From assembly GCA_900539865.1 (NCBI GenBank), contig UQDS01000002.1:193088-257087 (forward strand): a stretch of 64,000 nucleotides of DNA. The letters are read 5' to 3'. The notes below the pieces were generated by a model. That model saw only the letters and a program-made list of their open reading frames with translations, was not told the origin of the DNA and searched no databases. Source of the stretch: an uncultured Mollicutes bacterium (GTDB lineage Bacteria; Bacillota_I; Bacilli_A; RFN20; CAG-288). The translations under genes and the position numbers were made by a program. Positions within the stretch are counted from its first letter, which is position 1, and every line of letters starts with the position of its first letter. Shown here one piece after another: positions 44,330 to 52,688 of this stretch.

Positions 44330-45643
44330 ATGGAAAACAAAAATAAAAACATTTTGGAATCTCCTTCTTTCAAAGAGAATCCAACGCAGAAAAACCTTTC
44401 TGAATCTGCAAAATTTGCCAAAAAACATTTGAGCGATTATGTCGAACCTAAAGTCGAAGAGAAAGAAAACTACTCAGAATCTAACCTCTTCGTCAAACAT
44501 GTTTTGAAAAAAGCGGAGGCAGAAGCCAAAACAAATGAAATCGAAGAGACAACAGAGCTTGTCTCCGAAACAGCTCCTGCAATTGAGACGGAAACCGCGA
44601 AAGAACAAACGGTAGAACAAAAAGCTCCTGTCGTTGAAGCCGTCAAGGAACAAACGGTAGAACAAAAAGCTCCTGTCGTCAATTATGAAAATGCTCTTAA
44701 ATTAGTCGGTGAAACAAAATCGTTGCGCCTTGTCTTAAAGAGTGAAGGTCAATCCTCCACCGCCAAGAAGGCAGCAAGTACCACCGCTCATGTCTTCACC
44801 CTCATCATCACTTACACATTCTTAATCCTTTGTGCCTTATTGTTCATCTTCCCATTCTATTGGATGATCATCACCTCCTTCAAATCTGGTGATGAAATCA
44901 AAGGATTGCTCCCTGGCTTAGAAGGTCAGCAAACATTCTGGCCTTTACACTTCGTCAACAACTACGCCGATTTAAACAAAAGATTCAACTTCGGTATGTA
45001 TGTTTCTAACACCTTAGTTGTCAGTATCTTCTCCACTCTCGGCACATTGTTAACTTGTATCTTCGGCGCTTTCGCCTTTGCTCGCTTAAAATTCAAAGGT
45101 AGAGATCTCATTTTTACTCTCATGCTCTCCACCATGATGATCCCTGGCGAAATGATGGTTGTTACAAATTACATCACAGTTTCTAACTTAGGTTGGACAG
45201 ATGGAACTCGCTTCGGCGCCTATACCGCTATGGTTGTTCCGTTTGTCATCTCTATCTTCTACATTTACTTATTGCGTCAAAACTTCAAACAAATTCCTAA
45301 CGAACTTTACCTCGCCGCTAAGGTCGATGGTAAATCCGATTGGCAATACCTTTGGAAAGTTCTCGTCCCGCTTGCCATGCCTTCCTTAGTCACCATCTTC
45401 ATCCTCAAGCTCATGGGTTCTTGGAACGCTTACGTTTGGCCGAACTTAGTCGCCGGTGGAAACGATCAGTTCAAACTCGTTTCTAACGGTTTACGCGACT
45501 CCTTCCAGACGGGTACTAACTTCGATGAATACGGCCGTCAAATGGCTGCTACTGTCTTAGTTACCGTTCCTCTCTTACTCCTCTTTGTCTTCTTCCGTAA
45601 ATACATCATGCGCGGCGTTTCCCGTGCTGGTATCAAAGGCTAA
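44330..45643 (+). CDS. ABC importer permease, MalG/UgpE-like, with acidic N-terminal extension
   Basis: 437 residues. About 150 N-terminal residues are hydrophilic, Glu/Lys-rich and probably disordered, including a 15-residue tandem repeat (KEQTVEQKAPVV...). The remainder is a normal MalG-type permease with six helices, EAA loop LYLAAKVDGKSDWQYLWK then VPLAMP, ending RAGIKG. The module 1 counterpart (34700) has only a ~35-residue N-terminus, so the extension is specific to this copy. Confidence 0.92.
   Translation: MENKNKNILESPSFKENPTQKNLSESAKFAKKHLSDYVEPKVEEKENYSESNLFVKHVLKKAEAEAKTNEIEETTELVSETAPAIETETAKEQTVEQKAPVVEAVKEQTVEQKAPVVNYENALKLVGETKSLRLVLKSEGQSSTAKKAASTTAHVFTLIITYTFLILCALLFIFPFYWMIITSFKSGDEIKGLLPGLEGQQTFWPLHFVNNYADLNKRFNFGMYVSNTLVVSIFSTLGTLLTCIFGAFAFARLKFKGRDLIFTLMLSTMMIPGEMMVVTNYITVSNLGWTDGTRFGAYTAMVVPFVISIFYIYLLRQNFKQIPNELYLAAKVDGKSDWQYLWKVLVPLAMPSLVTIFILKLMGSWNAYVWPNLVAGGNDQFKLVSNGLRDSFQTGTNFDEYGRQMAATVLVTVPLLLLFVFFRKYIMRGVSRAGIKG
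44603..44679 (+). repeat. 45-bp-period tandem repeat inside permease gene
   Basis: Two copies of a 32-bp identical block (44603-44634 and 44648-44679) encoding KEQTVEQKAPVV in the cytoplasmic extension. Confidence 0.85.
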
Positions 45644-45679
45644 ATCTCAATTTCATAACATTAGGAGAAATAAATACAT

Positions 45680-47167
45680 ATGAAAAAGAAAATTTTTAGA
45701 ACTGTCGCACTCTCCCTCTCCCTCGTCGCTTTAGTCGGTTGCGGTGGCGGAGGAACCTCCAACACTGGCGGTGGTGGTGACAATCCTGGTTCCACCGGCA
45801 AAGAAATCTTATTCTGGCACTGCATCGGCCACGATAAAATGAACAACCTTCAGGCTATCATTGATAAATTCAACGCCGAACACGCTAAGACAGATGGTTA
45901 TTATGTCAAGGCAGAACCGATCGCCAAAGACTATGACGCTTTGCACGATGCTGTCAAGACGAAACTCCAGGCTGGTTTTGTCCCTTCTATCACCATGGGT
46001 TATCCCGACTCCTTCTCTGAATATATCGGTAACGCCGGTCAAGAAAAGTCCAAGATTCTCAACTTGAACAATTTCATCGCCAACGATCCGAACTTCCATC
46101 CGGAAACATTCGTTCCTGAATATTATGCTGAAGGTTCTGGCTATCAATATTCTGGTGTCTACTCTCTCCCGCTTTACAAGTCTACCGAAGCCATGTACAT
46201 CAACATGGAAATGTTCACAGGCACTAATTTCTACAAAGAAAACAAAGATAAGAGCTATGGCGATTATGGCGCTATCTTAGGTAATCCTGACACTTGGGAT
46301 TGGGACACTTTAATCCATGTCGGAACAGAAGTTCAAAAAGAATTAGAAGGAACAACCGACTTCCACGCAATCGGTTATGACTCTGACGCCAACCTCTTTA
46401 TCACCCAGATGGCTCAAAGAGGAATTCCTTACACCACCAAAGAAGCTACCAAGCCCTATGAACACTATCTCTTCAAAGATCCGAAGACTGGTGTCATGAA
46501 TCCGGAACTTGTTAATTTTGCTACCGATCTCTTCGATCTCACTCAGAAGGGTATCCTTGTCACCAAGGGTTCCTATGGTTCCTTCTCCTCTGATTTATTC
46601 CTTTCCAAGAAGACGATGATCACCATCGGTTCCACTGGTGGTTCTGTCTATAACGACCCGATCGGTTCCACAAACGCTGGTTTCCATGCTGGTCTTTATG
46701 CTGTTCCTGCCTACAAGGGTAGAAACAATGCAAAATACATCATGCAAGGTCCTTCTGTCTGCTTCTTCAACACCAAAGACAGCTTGAAGGAAGCTGCTGC
46801 TTGGGAATTCTATTCTCAGTACATCTCCAACGCAGAATACAACGCTCAGGTCGCTTTGGAAAACTCCTATGACCCTGTCCGTTCCACTTCCTATGACAGT
46901 GATGCTTACAAGAAATGGACTTCCTTCGCCGGTGAAAAAGGCAAAGATAACACCGAAGTTGCTATGGCTTCTCGTATTCCTCTCTTAACCAAGACCATCA
47001 AGGATAACTACTATACAACTGATGTTTTCCAGGGTTCTGGCAACGCTAGAAAGCAGATGGAAACCATCATCAAGAAGGCCCAAGGCCAACAGACAAGCCT
47101 TTCTTCCAAAGAAAAGATTGAAAAGGCTCTCGAAGCTGTCTATGCAGCTTGTGTCAGCTACAAATAA
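45680..47167 (+). CDS. Solute-binding lipoprotein of module 2
   Basis: 495 residues. Lipobox LVGC (Cys21), a Gly-rich linker, then a family-1 solute-binding fold (ILFWHCIGHDKMNNLQAIIDKFN). It differs clearly from the two module 1 receptors. SD AGGAG 12 bp before the ATG. Codon choice indicates high expression. It is followed within 20 bp by the nuclease lipoprotein gene, so the captured ligand may be a nuclease product such as a nucleotide or oligonucleotide (inference). Confidence 0.88.
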   Translation: MKKKIFRTVALSLSLVALVGCGGGGTSNTGGGGDNPGSTGKEILFWHCIGHDKMNNLQAIIDKFNAEHAKTDGYYVKAEPIAKDYDALHDAVKTKLQAGFVPSITMGYPDSFSEYIGNAGQEKSKILNLNNFIANDPNFHPETFVPEYYAEGSGYQYSGVYSLPLYKSTEAMYINMEMFTGTNFYKENKDKSYGDYGAILGNPDTWDWDTLIHVGTEVQKELEGTTDFHAIGYDSDANLFITQMAQRGIPYTTKEATKPYEHYLFKDPKTGVMNPELVNFATDLFDLTQKGILVTKGSYGSFSSDLFLSKKTMITIGSTGGSVYNDPIGSTNAGFHAGLYAVPAYKGRNNAKYIMQGPSVCFFNTKDSLKEAAAWEFYSQYISNAEYNAQVALENSYDPVRSTSYDSDAYKKWTSFAGEKGKDNTEVAMASRIPLLTKTIKDNYYTTDVFQGSGNARKQMETIIKKAQGQQTSLSSKEKIEKALEAVYAACVSYK

Positions 47168-47187
47168 AGCAAAAGGAGAATAATGGT

Positions 47188-49029
47188 ATGATGAACAAAA
47201 AATTCTTGGTACCGCTTCTTTCTATCGCACTTTTAGCTAGTTGCGGCGGTAACCCTTCCACCACAGATACTCCTAGCGTAGAAGAAACTGCTCCGAACTC
47301 TGAAGTTAAAGATTATGATGTTGTCGCCGAAACAAAACTCAACATCTCTGACGAACTCTTTGCCAGAGTCATGATGAAAAAGACCGACAAAAACTTCGAA
47401 GCTGACAAGTTAGACTTCAACACACACGGCATCGAAAGAATGCTCACTAACACAGACTATCTTCCTAACTCTCAGAAGGATGTCTTCACCAACTATGTCG
47501 ATGGTGATACCACTTCCTTCACAACATACAATGGTGTCTATGGTGTCAAGGTCCGTTACCTTGCTATCGACACTCCCGAATCCACTTCTGAAATCGAAGA
47601 ATGGGGTAAATCCGCTTCTTTAGAAAATGAAGAAACATTGAAAAATGCAAAGCACATCATTCTTCAATCTGCCGGTTGTGCAAAAACAGGTCAGGAAGCA
47701 CCGGCTGACTTAGATACTTATCAGAGAACATTAGCATACGTCTGGTATTCCAACGTTGAAAACCCGACAAAGGATGACTTTAGAAACCTTAACTTAGAAA
47801 CAGTCTATAAGGGTTTCTCCACCTTCTCTGGTGCCTTAGAAGACATGTCTGTCGATTTCTATAAAGCCTTCATGGATGCAAACGACATCGCTAGAAAATT
47901 CAAAAAGAAGATTTATTCCAACGAAACTGATCCTAACTATTACTATGGTGATCCTCAGGCGTTGGGCTTAGATGCCTTATATAATCCTGATCTTGTCGGC
48001 AAAGACGGACTTTCTGTCTATTGTGATGAATACACAAGATGGACCTTCGAAGGTGTTGTCTCTAGAAAGGTTGGTAACGCCTTCTACATTCAAGATACTA
48101 TCGATGGAAAGACTTATGGTCTTTACATCTTCACTCTCCGCACCTACGCTCCTGTCCAGGTTGGTAAGAGATTGAAAGTCACTGGTGTCTTATCTTACTA
48201 CGGCGGCGTTTATGAACTTTCCGGCGTCAGCTGGTCTATGTTCAACCCCACCAAATACGACATCCAAGAAGTCGTTGACAAAGATGGTAACCCCGTCGTC
48301 GAAGAAGTTGTACCGATCAAGGCATCTTGTGCTGATATCAAAGCCGGAAAATACGATTGTGTCTTAGTTGAAATGGAAGAAGCTGGAACAGATAACACCC
48401 TCTATTTCAACACGACCTTAAGCGAATTCAAGGGCACTGTCACTTCTTACGCCTACGGCGGTGAAGAAGAAGTTAACACTTATAATGAAACCCATCCTTT
48501 CTACAACACCAGCAACGATATGATCTTCTTTGGAAGATGGGGCAAGGATATGGAAAACGTCAGTGAATTCACCAGTTTCGTCAATGATGAAAATCTCATC
48601 CGTATCAAACTTCCGGATGCTGTCCGTGTCTCCGACAAGGAAACAGATCAGACAATCGTCAGCTACAAATATTTCACAGGTACCAAGGATATCAACGGTA
48701 ACGAAGCAAAGTATTACTATGTTCCGAAGGATAACTCCAAGAACAACGTTACAATCGGACAAAAAGTTTATGACCTTTCCACACTTCCGGATCCGACAAA
48801 ATCTTCTGCTGCTCAGCTTTCTATCGACCTTACCAATAAGGTCGTCACTGAAGATGCTGTGAAAGCCGCAGGGGTCAAATTCTCCGCTAAAACATTCCAG
48901 CGCAAGAAGATCACTTCCCCGATCGGTATCGCTCAGAACTACGTTTCTACCAGCGGTAACGCCATGTATTCTTTAAATCTTTGTGACGCAAATGATATCG
49001 CTAACCTTTCTGCCGTGGAAGCAGCCTAA
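47188..49029 (+). CDS. Surface nuclease lipoprotein: SNase domain plus OB-fold
   Basis: 613 residues from ATG 47188 (SD AAAGGAGAA); lipobox LASC (Cys19). Residues about 95-215 are a staphylococcal nuclease-like domain: DGDT (105-108), VRYLAIDTPES with Arg123, Asp128, Glu131, and YQRTLAYVWY with Arg180. These match Arg35, Asp40, Glu43 and Arg87 of staphylococcal nuclease, so the active site is intact. Residues about 287-350 look like an OB-fold (TFEGVVSRKVGNAFYIQDT...GKRLKVTGVLSYYGGVYEL). Expected to cut DNA/RNA outside the cell. It lies inside an importer operon, like Mycoplasma MG186/MnuA. Confidence 0.88.
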   Translation: MMNKKFLVPLLSIALLASCGGNPSTTDTPSVEETAPNSEVKDYDVVAETKLNISDELFARVMMKKTDKNFEADKLDFNTHGIERMLTNTDYLPNSQKDVFTNYVDGDTTSFTTYNGVYGVKVRYLAIDTPESTSEIEEWGKSASLENEETLKNAKHIILQSAGCAKTGQEAPADLDTYQRTLAYVWYSNVENPTKDDFRNLNLETVYKGFSTFSGALEDMSVDFYKAFMDANDIARKFKKKIYSNETDPNYYYGDPQALGLDALYNPDLVGKDGLSVYCDEYTRWTFEGVVSRKVGNAFYIQDTIDGKTYGLYIFTLRTYAPVQVGKRLKVTGVLSYYGGVYELSGVSWSMFNPTKYDIQEVVDKDGNPVVEEVVPIKASCADIKAGKYDCVLVEMEEAGTDNTLYFNTTLSEFKGTVTSYAYGGEEEVNTYNETHPFYNTSNDMIFFGRWGKDMENVSEFTSFVNDENLIRIKLPDAVRVSDKETDQTIVSYKYFTGTKDINGNEAKYYYVPKDNSKNNVTIGQKVYDLSTLPDPTKSSAAQLSIDLTNKVVTEDAVKAAGVKFSAKTFQRKKITSPIGIAQNYVSTSGNAMYSLNLCDANDIANLSAVEAA

Positions 49030-49041
49030 TTGAGGTATTCT

Positions 49042-49365
49042 ATGGAAGAAAGAACAGAAGAACAAAGACAATTATCGCAGAGACTCCACCAGGAGTCTCT
49101 GCGACAATATGATCGCCAACAAAATGCCCTTTGTTATATTGTCATCGGCATCACCTTGTTGGTCATCGGTGTCATTTTTATCTTTTTAGCCAACAAAAGA
49201 GAAAACAACGTCATGGTTGGTATTGATCCCACTTCACTTGCTTTCTATATCATGATTATCGGTTTAGGCTTAGGAACTCTCAGCTCCGTTTATGGTTTTG
49301 TCAAGTTCTTTATCAGCTTATCCAAACGCAAAAAAATCATCACTAAAATCAACAATTTGAAGTAG
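49042..49365 (+). CDS. Small two-TM protein of module 2
   Basis: 107 residues from ATG 49042 (SD GAGG, 6 bp); an in-frame TTG at 49030 is less likely. A polar Glu/Gln/Arg N-terminus (~33 residues), then two membrane helices (about 33-52 and 65-92) and a basic tail. Similar in its membrane part to the zinc-ribbon protein at 37365. A perfect 13-bp hairpin lies in its 5' coding part. Function unknown. Confidence 0.7.
   Translation: MEERTEEQRQLSQRLHQESLRQYDRQQNALCYIVIGITLLVIGVIFIFLANKRENNVMVGIDPTSLAFYIMIIGLGLGTLSSVYGFVKFFISLSKRKKIITKINNLK
49075..49104 (+). other. Strong intragenic hairpin without T-tract
   Basis: Arms 49075-49087 (TCGCAGAGACTCC) and 49092-49104 are exact reverse complements around ACCA. 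No run of T follows, so it is not a terminator. It could stabilise or cleave the operon mRNA (RNase III-type site) or slow translation. Confidence 0.7.
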
Positions 49366-49406
49366 TAAACAACGTTTATCATAAGAAAGGAAATAAATAA
49401 ATTATT

Positions 49407-50402
49407 ATGAAGAAAACTTTGAAGTTAGCTCTCTTAGCCGCTCTCTCCTTTAGTTTAGTCGCTTGTGGAGAACCCACTCCTTCAGAAGGCCCGTCCACTA
49501 GCACTACTCCTACAGAACCCGCTCCTACCGATAAACCCACCGCTGTTGTTCACGCTCTTACCGTTGAAGTTAAGGGAACTACAAAGGTCGATTCTACCAT
49601 CACTTTTATCGCTACATTAGACAATTCTCCGTTAGCCCAGCAGGACAAGGTCACTTACACCTGCTCTGATGCCGAAGCGATGGAAATCACCGGAAACAAG
49701 GCTGTTTTAAAGAAAGCCGGAACTTTCACCATGACTGCTTCTACCGTTGCAGCTGATGGTCAGACTGTCACCACCACTTTCGAAGTTGTTGTCACTCAGG
49801 GTTATCAGTACACTGATATCGCTACTGCCATGCAGGCAAATCCTGGCGATGAAATCACTGTCAAAGGTGTTGTCTCCGCTTTTGTTCCGAAGATGTATAA
49901 CAACAATCCTTCTGCTAACGGCTACTATGTCAGCGATGCTACTGGCTGCCTTTATGTCTATGACTACGCCTCTGCCGAACAGGTTGAATTAGGCGATGAA
50001 ATCATCATCAAAGGAACCGCTGACGTTTTCTACAACGCTTTCCAGATGAAGTTCCCCACTGAACTTCTTGAAAAGACCGGAACCGGTGTTGCTACTCCGG
50101 AGCCGACCTATGCAATTGAAAGCACCATCGCTGAATTCACTGCGAAACCCGATGTCAGAGAAAATCACAACAAGACCTACAAGATTCACGGAAAGTTAAC
50201 AAAGACTGTTACTACCTATACCAAATACACTCTCACGGATAGCACCGGTAATATCAACATCTATTCTCAGACTGGTGATGCCGGATGCCCTGAATTATCT
50301 TGGCTCGATCAGTATCTCGATAAAGAATTAGATTTCGCTTACACTCTCAACGGCTACAAGAATAAGTGGAGAGGTGTTGTCACCTACGTTTGGGGCGCCT
50401 AA
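49407..50402 (+). CDS. OB-fold lipoprotein of the nuclease-linked module
   Basis: 331 residues. Lipobox LVAC (Cys20), a Pro/Thr/Ser linker, an Ig-like segment (about 48-130), then two OB-fold-like repeats (about 133-225, GDEITVKGVVSAF...GYYVSDATGCLYVYDY...GDEIIIKGTADV; and about 235-331, KTYKIHGKLTKT...YTLTDSTGNINIYS). The first resembles the OB-fold of the nuclease lipoprotein. OB-folds of this type accompany extracellular nucleases such as YhcR, so it may hold nucleic acid at the surface. SD GAAAGG is unusually far (~15 bp) from the ATG. Confidence 0.78.
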   Translation: MKKTLKLALLAALSFSLVACGEPTPSEGPSTSTTPTEPAPTDKPTAVVHALTVEVKGTTKVDSTITFIATLDNSPLAQQDKVTYTCSDAEAMEITGNKAVLKKAGTFTMTASTVAADGQTVTTTFEVVVTQGYQYTDIATAMQANPGDEITVKGVVSAFVPKMYNNNPSANGYYVSDATGCLYVYDYASAEQVELGDEIIIKGTADVFYNAFQMKFPTELLEKTGTGVATPEPTYAIESTIAEFTAKPDVRENHNKTYKIHGKLTKTVTTYTKYTLTDSTGNINIYSQTGDAGCPELSWLDQYLDKELDFAYTLNGYKNKWRGVVTYVWGA

Positions 50403-50469
50403 ACTAACTTAAATCAATTCTTCTCAATTCGATTTAAATAAATAACATTCTGCCAGGTTATGGTTTTAC

Positions 50470-50498
50470 TTGACTATTGAAACAAAACAAACGATAAT
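50470..50498 (+). promoter_or_regulatory. Promoter of tRNA-Ser
   Basis: TTGACT (50470-50475), 17 bp, GATAAT (50493-50498), 23 bp ahead of the tRNA. Confidence 0.7.
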
Positions 50499-50521
50499 AC
50501 TATAGCTTGGCAGATTCTTCT

Positions 50522-50611
50522 GGAGCAGTACTCAAGTGGTGAAGAGGAGTCCCTGCTAAGGACTTAGTACGGGTAACCGTAGCAAGAGTTCAAATCTCTT
50601 CTGCTCCGCCA
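50522..50611 (+). tRNA. tRNA-Ser (anticodon GCU)
   Basis: Acceptor stem GGAGCAG (50522-50528) pairs with CTGCTCC (50601-50607); discriminator G and encoded CCA follow. Anticodon loop CTGCTAA gives anticodon GCU, reading AGC/AGU. The long variable arm (GTACGGGTAACCGTAGC) is typical of class II tRNA-Ser. T arm contains GTTCAAATC. Confidence 0.95.
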
Positions 50612-50621
50612 TTAAAAAAAT

Positions 50622-50649
50622 ATCGCACCATCTCGGTGCGATTTTTTTA
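50622..50649 (+). terminator. Terminator after tRNA-Ser
   Basis: Stem ATCGCACC (50622-50629) / GGTGCGAT (50635-50642), 5-nt loop, seven T. Confidence 0.85.
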
Positions 50650-50678
50650 TTGCCTATACTTTAATAATTTTGAACATT

Positions 50679-50687
50679 TGTTATAAT
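50679..50687 (+). promoter_or_regulatory. Extended -10 promoter of the CarD-like gene
   Basis: TGTTATAAT (TGn plus TATAAT), 71 bp ahead of the ATG; no clear -35. Confidence 0.55.
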
Positions 50688-50758
50688 ATGAATAAGGATT
50701 TGTTTTGCAGATTCATCTCATTCGTTTATCTACAATGTATTAGCGAAAGGAGGCAGTT

Positions 50759-51280
50759 ATGTTTCGGGTGGGGGACAAAGTTCTTGATTTATCAAATCAC
50801 ATCTTTGAAATAGAGCAGATTGAAGACAAAAGCTTTGGCTTTGGTCCAGAGTCCTATTTTGTATTGAAACCATTTTATCAATATGACTTCAACGATGAAT
50901 ATCGCGCTTATGTTCCAGTAAAAAGCGCAGACGAAGTGCTTCGTCACATAATGAATAAAGAAGAAGCACTGGAGCTGATCAACGAACTTCCTACGATGGA
51001 AACGTATGCAAATATCTCTCCGCGCGAGCGAAAAAACAAGTTTACAAAAATCGCTAGATCCGGCGATCGCAGCGAAATGTTAAAAGCGATTAAAACTCTG
51101 GTGTGTTATCGTGATCAACGCTTGAAGGAAAACAAACCCTTTTCCGATTATGATAAAAAGTTGTTAGAGACAATGTCTTCACTTCTTTTCATAGAAGTAA
51201 CAACAGTATTAAATATCTCGATGCAATCGTTATTTAATATCATTCACGACAAGACTGGCATGATCATTAAAAAAGGCTAG
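50759..51280 (+). CDS. CarD/CdnL-like RNA polymerase-binding regulator
   Basis: 173 residues. The N-terminal ~60 residues look like the CarD/TRCF RNA-polymerase-interacting domain (FRVGDKVLDLSNHIFEIEQI...YFVLKP...YVPVKSADEVLRHIM). The remainder is helical (EALELINELP...RSEMLKAIKTLVCYRDQRL), as in CdnL/CarD. It probably binds the RNA polymerase beta subunit and stabilises open promoter complexes. Strong SD AAAGGAGG. Ends in a bidirectional terminator. Confidence 0.82.
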   Translation: MFRVGDKVLDLSNHIFEIEQIEDKSFGFGPESYFVLKPFYQYDFNDEYRAYVPVKSADEVLRHIMNKEEALELINELPTMETYANISPRERKNKFTKIARSGDRSEMLKAIKTLVCYRDQRLKENKPFSDYDKKLLETMSSLLFIEVTTVLNISMQSLFNIIHDKTGMIIKKG

Positions 51281-51298
51281 GGGCACCCCTAGCCTTTT
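51271..51298. terminator. Bidirectional terminator between convergent genes
   Basis: Inverted repeat AAAAGGCTAGGGG / CCCCTAGCCTTTT (51271-51298), A-run on one side and T-run on the other; serves carD (plus) and the XRE gene (minus). Confidence 0.85.
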
Positions 51299-51306
51299 AT
51301 TTTTGC

Positions 51307-51687
51307 TTATTTTTTCAAAAATGTGTCGATGAGGAAATTAACAGAAGAACAAACCTGCTTCTTTTTATCATCATCTAAATGTTTCATCTTTTCGTTGATT
51401 TGAACAATATATTTGTCCGCCTCCAATTCAGTGAGATAAGATTCGCCATCCTCTGTATTGAGGATTTTCTTATACGTGCTATCTTCTTTAATCTTTCTGC
51501 CAACTAAGAAGTCAAGAGAAACATTGAACACTTCTGCAAAACGAATTAAGGTTGCAACATTCGGTTCAATTCTTCCAATTTCATAATCAGAGATGTTGTA
51601 TTGTTTCAATTTCATCTTTTGGGCAAGCTCTGCTTGAGTCAATCCTCTCTCACGTCTGAGAATGCGTAAATTTTCGTTTAATTTCAC
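51307..51687 (-). CDS. XRE-family transcriptional regulator
   Basis: 126 residues from a GTG at 51687, chosen because SD AGGAGAG lies upstream and the promoter's likely start of transcription (about 51707) excludes the TTG at 51714. Residues 3-60 are a Cro/C1-type HTH (LRILRRERGLTQAELAQKMKL, then ISDYEIGRIEP and FAEVFNVSLDFLVG). The C-terminal ~65 residues are charged and helical, unrecognised. Target genes unknown. Confidence 0.87.
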   Translation of the reverse strand: MKLNENLRILRRERGLTQAELAQKMKLKQYNISDYEIGRIEPNVATLIRFAEVFNVSLDFLVGRKIKEDSTYKKILNTEDGESYLTELEADKYIVQINEKMKHLDDDKKKQVCSSVNFLIDTFLKK

Positions 51688-51713
51688 AAGTTCTACTCTC
51701 CTCTGCCCTATCA

Positions 51714-51742
51714 ATTCTAGAGTTATTTTTTACATGTGTCAA
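51714..51742 (-). promoter_or_regulatory. Promoter of the XRE regulator
   Basis: Minus strand: TTGACA (51742-51737), 17 bp, TAGAAT (51719-51714). Near-consensus; supports the GTG start at 51687. Confidence 0.75.
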
Positions 51743-51802
51743 GCAATTTTGTATATTTTTTTATAAAAATATTGAACAAAACTCAAAATATTTTTACTAT
51801 CA

Positions 51803-51831
51803 TTGCTTTTTCCGTACACAAAAGCTAAACT
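51803..51831 (+). promoter_or_regulatory. Promoter of rbgA, leaderless
   Basis: TTGCTT (51803-51808), 17 bp, TAAACT (51826-51831), 8 bp before ATG 51840; no Shine-Dalgarno. Confidence 0.5.
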
Positions 51832-51839
51832 TGTTTCAT

Positions 51840-52688
51840 ATGAATAGTATTAATGAGATTAATTGGTTTCCTGGCCACATGAAAAAAGCCATCAATCGCA
51901 TCCAAGAAAAACTCAAACAATGCGACGGTGTCATTGAAATTGGAGATGCCCGTGCACCCTATTCTTCTTTTCCGGATTACTTGGATCGTTTGACACAAGG
52001 GAAAGTTAAAATTTTTATCTTTTCTAAAGTCGATCTTGCTGATCCTGTCATTTTAAAACAACAAATGGAAAAGATGAAAGAAAAAGGGATCACTCCTTTT
52101 TGCTATGACTTAAGAGATAAAAAAAACGGTAAAGAATTGCTGCGTTTCTTAAGTCAAGTAAAGACCCCACAAGATGCCAAATATCAAAAGCTTGGTTTCC
52201 CCACTCCAATCAAACGATTTATTGTATTAGGAATACCGAACGTCGGAAAATCTACTTTTATCAACTCCATCGCTGGAAAGAAAAAAGCAGCGGTTGAAAA
52301 CAGACCTGGAAAGACAAGAGCAGAGCAAATGATTCATGTCACAGACAAAGTTTATGTCTTTGATGCTCCCGGTATCTTAGAGCCCAATTACGAAGATAAA
52401 AACGTCATTGCAAAACTTGCTCTTTTAGGATCAGTAAAACAAGATATTCTTCCTTTAATAGCTCTTAGCGATTATCTGCTTGATTTTTTAAAGACACATT
52501 ATCCTACCAACGTCATAGAACGATATAACATCGCTTTAGAAGGCAATAGTGAAGAGATTTTTACAGCGATTGCAAAAAGCAGAGGATTTCTTTTACCTGG
52601 AAACACCTACGACAACGAGAGAGCAAGAAAGCTGCTCCTAGCAGAGTTCCGCAACGGAACACTGGGAAGGATGTCATTAGATGAGTGA
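51840..52688 (+). CDS. rbgA: Ribosome biogenesis GTPase A
   Basis: 282 residues from ATG 51840 (a TTG 3 codons upstream falls in the -10 box). Circularly permuted GTPase: G4 SKVD near residue 60, then G1 GIPNVGKST (about 131-139) and G3 DAPGILEP. It starts INWFPGHMKKAI, the YlqF signature. Acts in 50S subunit maturation. It heads the rbgA-rnhB-dprA-topA block found in Bacilli and overlaps rnhB by 8 bp. Confidence 0.95.
   Translation: MNSINEINWFPGHMKKAINRIQEKLKQCDGVIEIGDARAPYSSFPDYLDRLTQGKVKIFIFSKVDLADPVILKQQMEKMKEKGITPFCYDLRDKKNGKELLRFLSQVKTPQDAKYQKLGFPTPIKRFIVLGIPNVGKSTFINSIAGKKKAAVENRPGKTRAEQMIHVTDKVYVFDAPGILEPNYEDKNVIAKLALLGSVKQDILPLIALSDYLLDFLKTHYPTNVIERYNIALEGNSEEIFTAIAKSRGFLLPGNTYDNERARKLLLAEFRNGTLGRMSLDE

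Noticed and set aside
44470..44682. Antisense frames over the permease N-terminal extension
   Set aside because: Low-complexity products with no start signals; by-products of the repeated Glu/Lys/Ala codons on the plus strand.
50409..50437. Inverted repeat TTAAATC / GATTTAA as terminator of the nuclease operon
   Set aside because: Seven AT-rich pairs, a 15-nt loop and no T-run; too weak.
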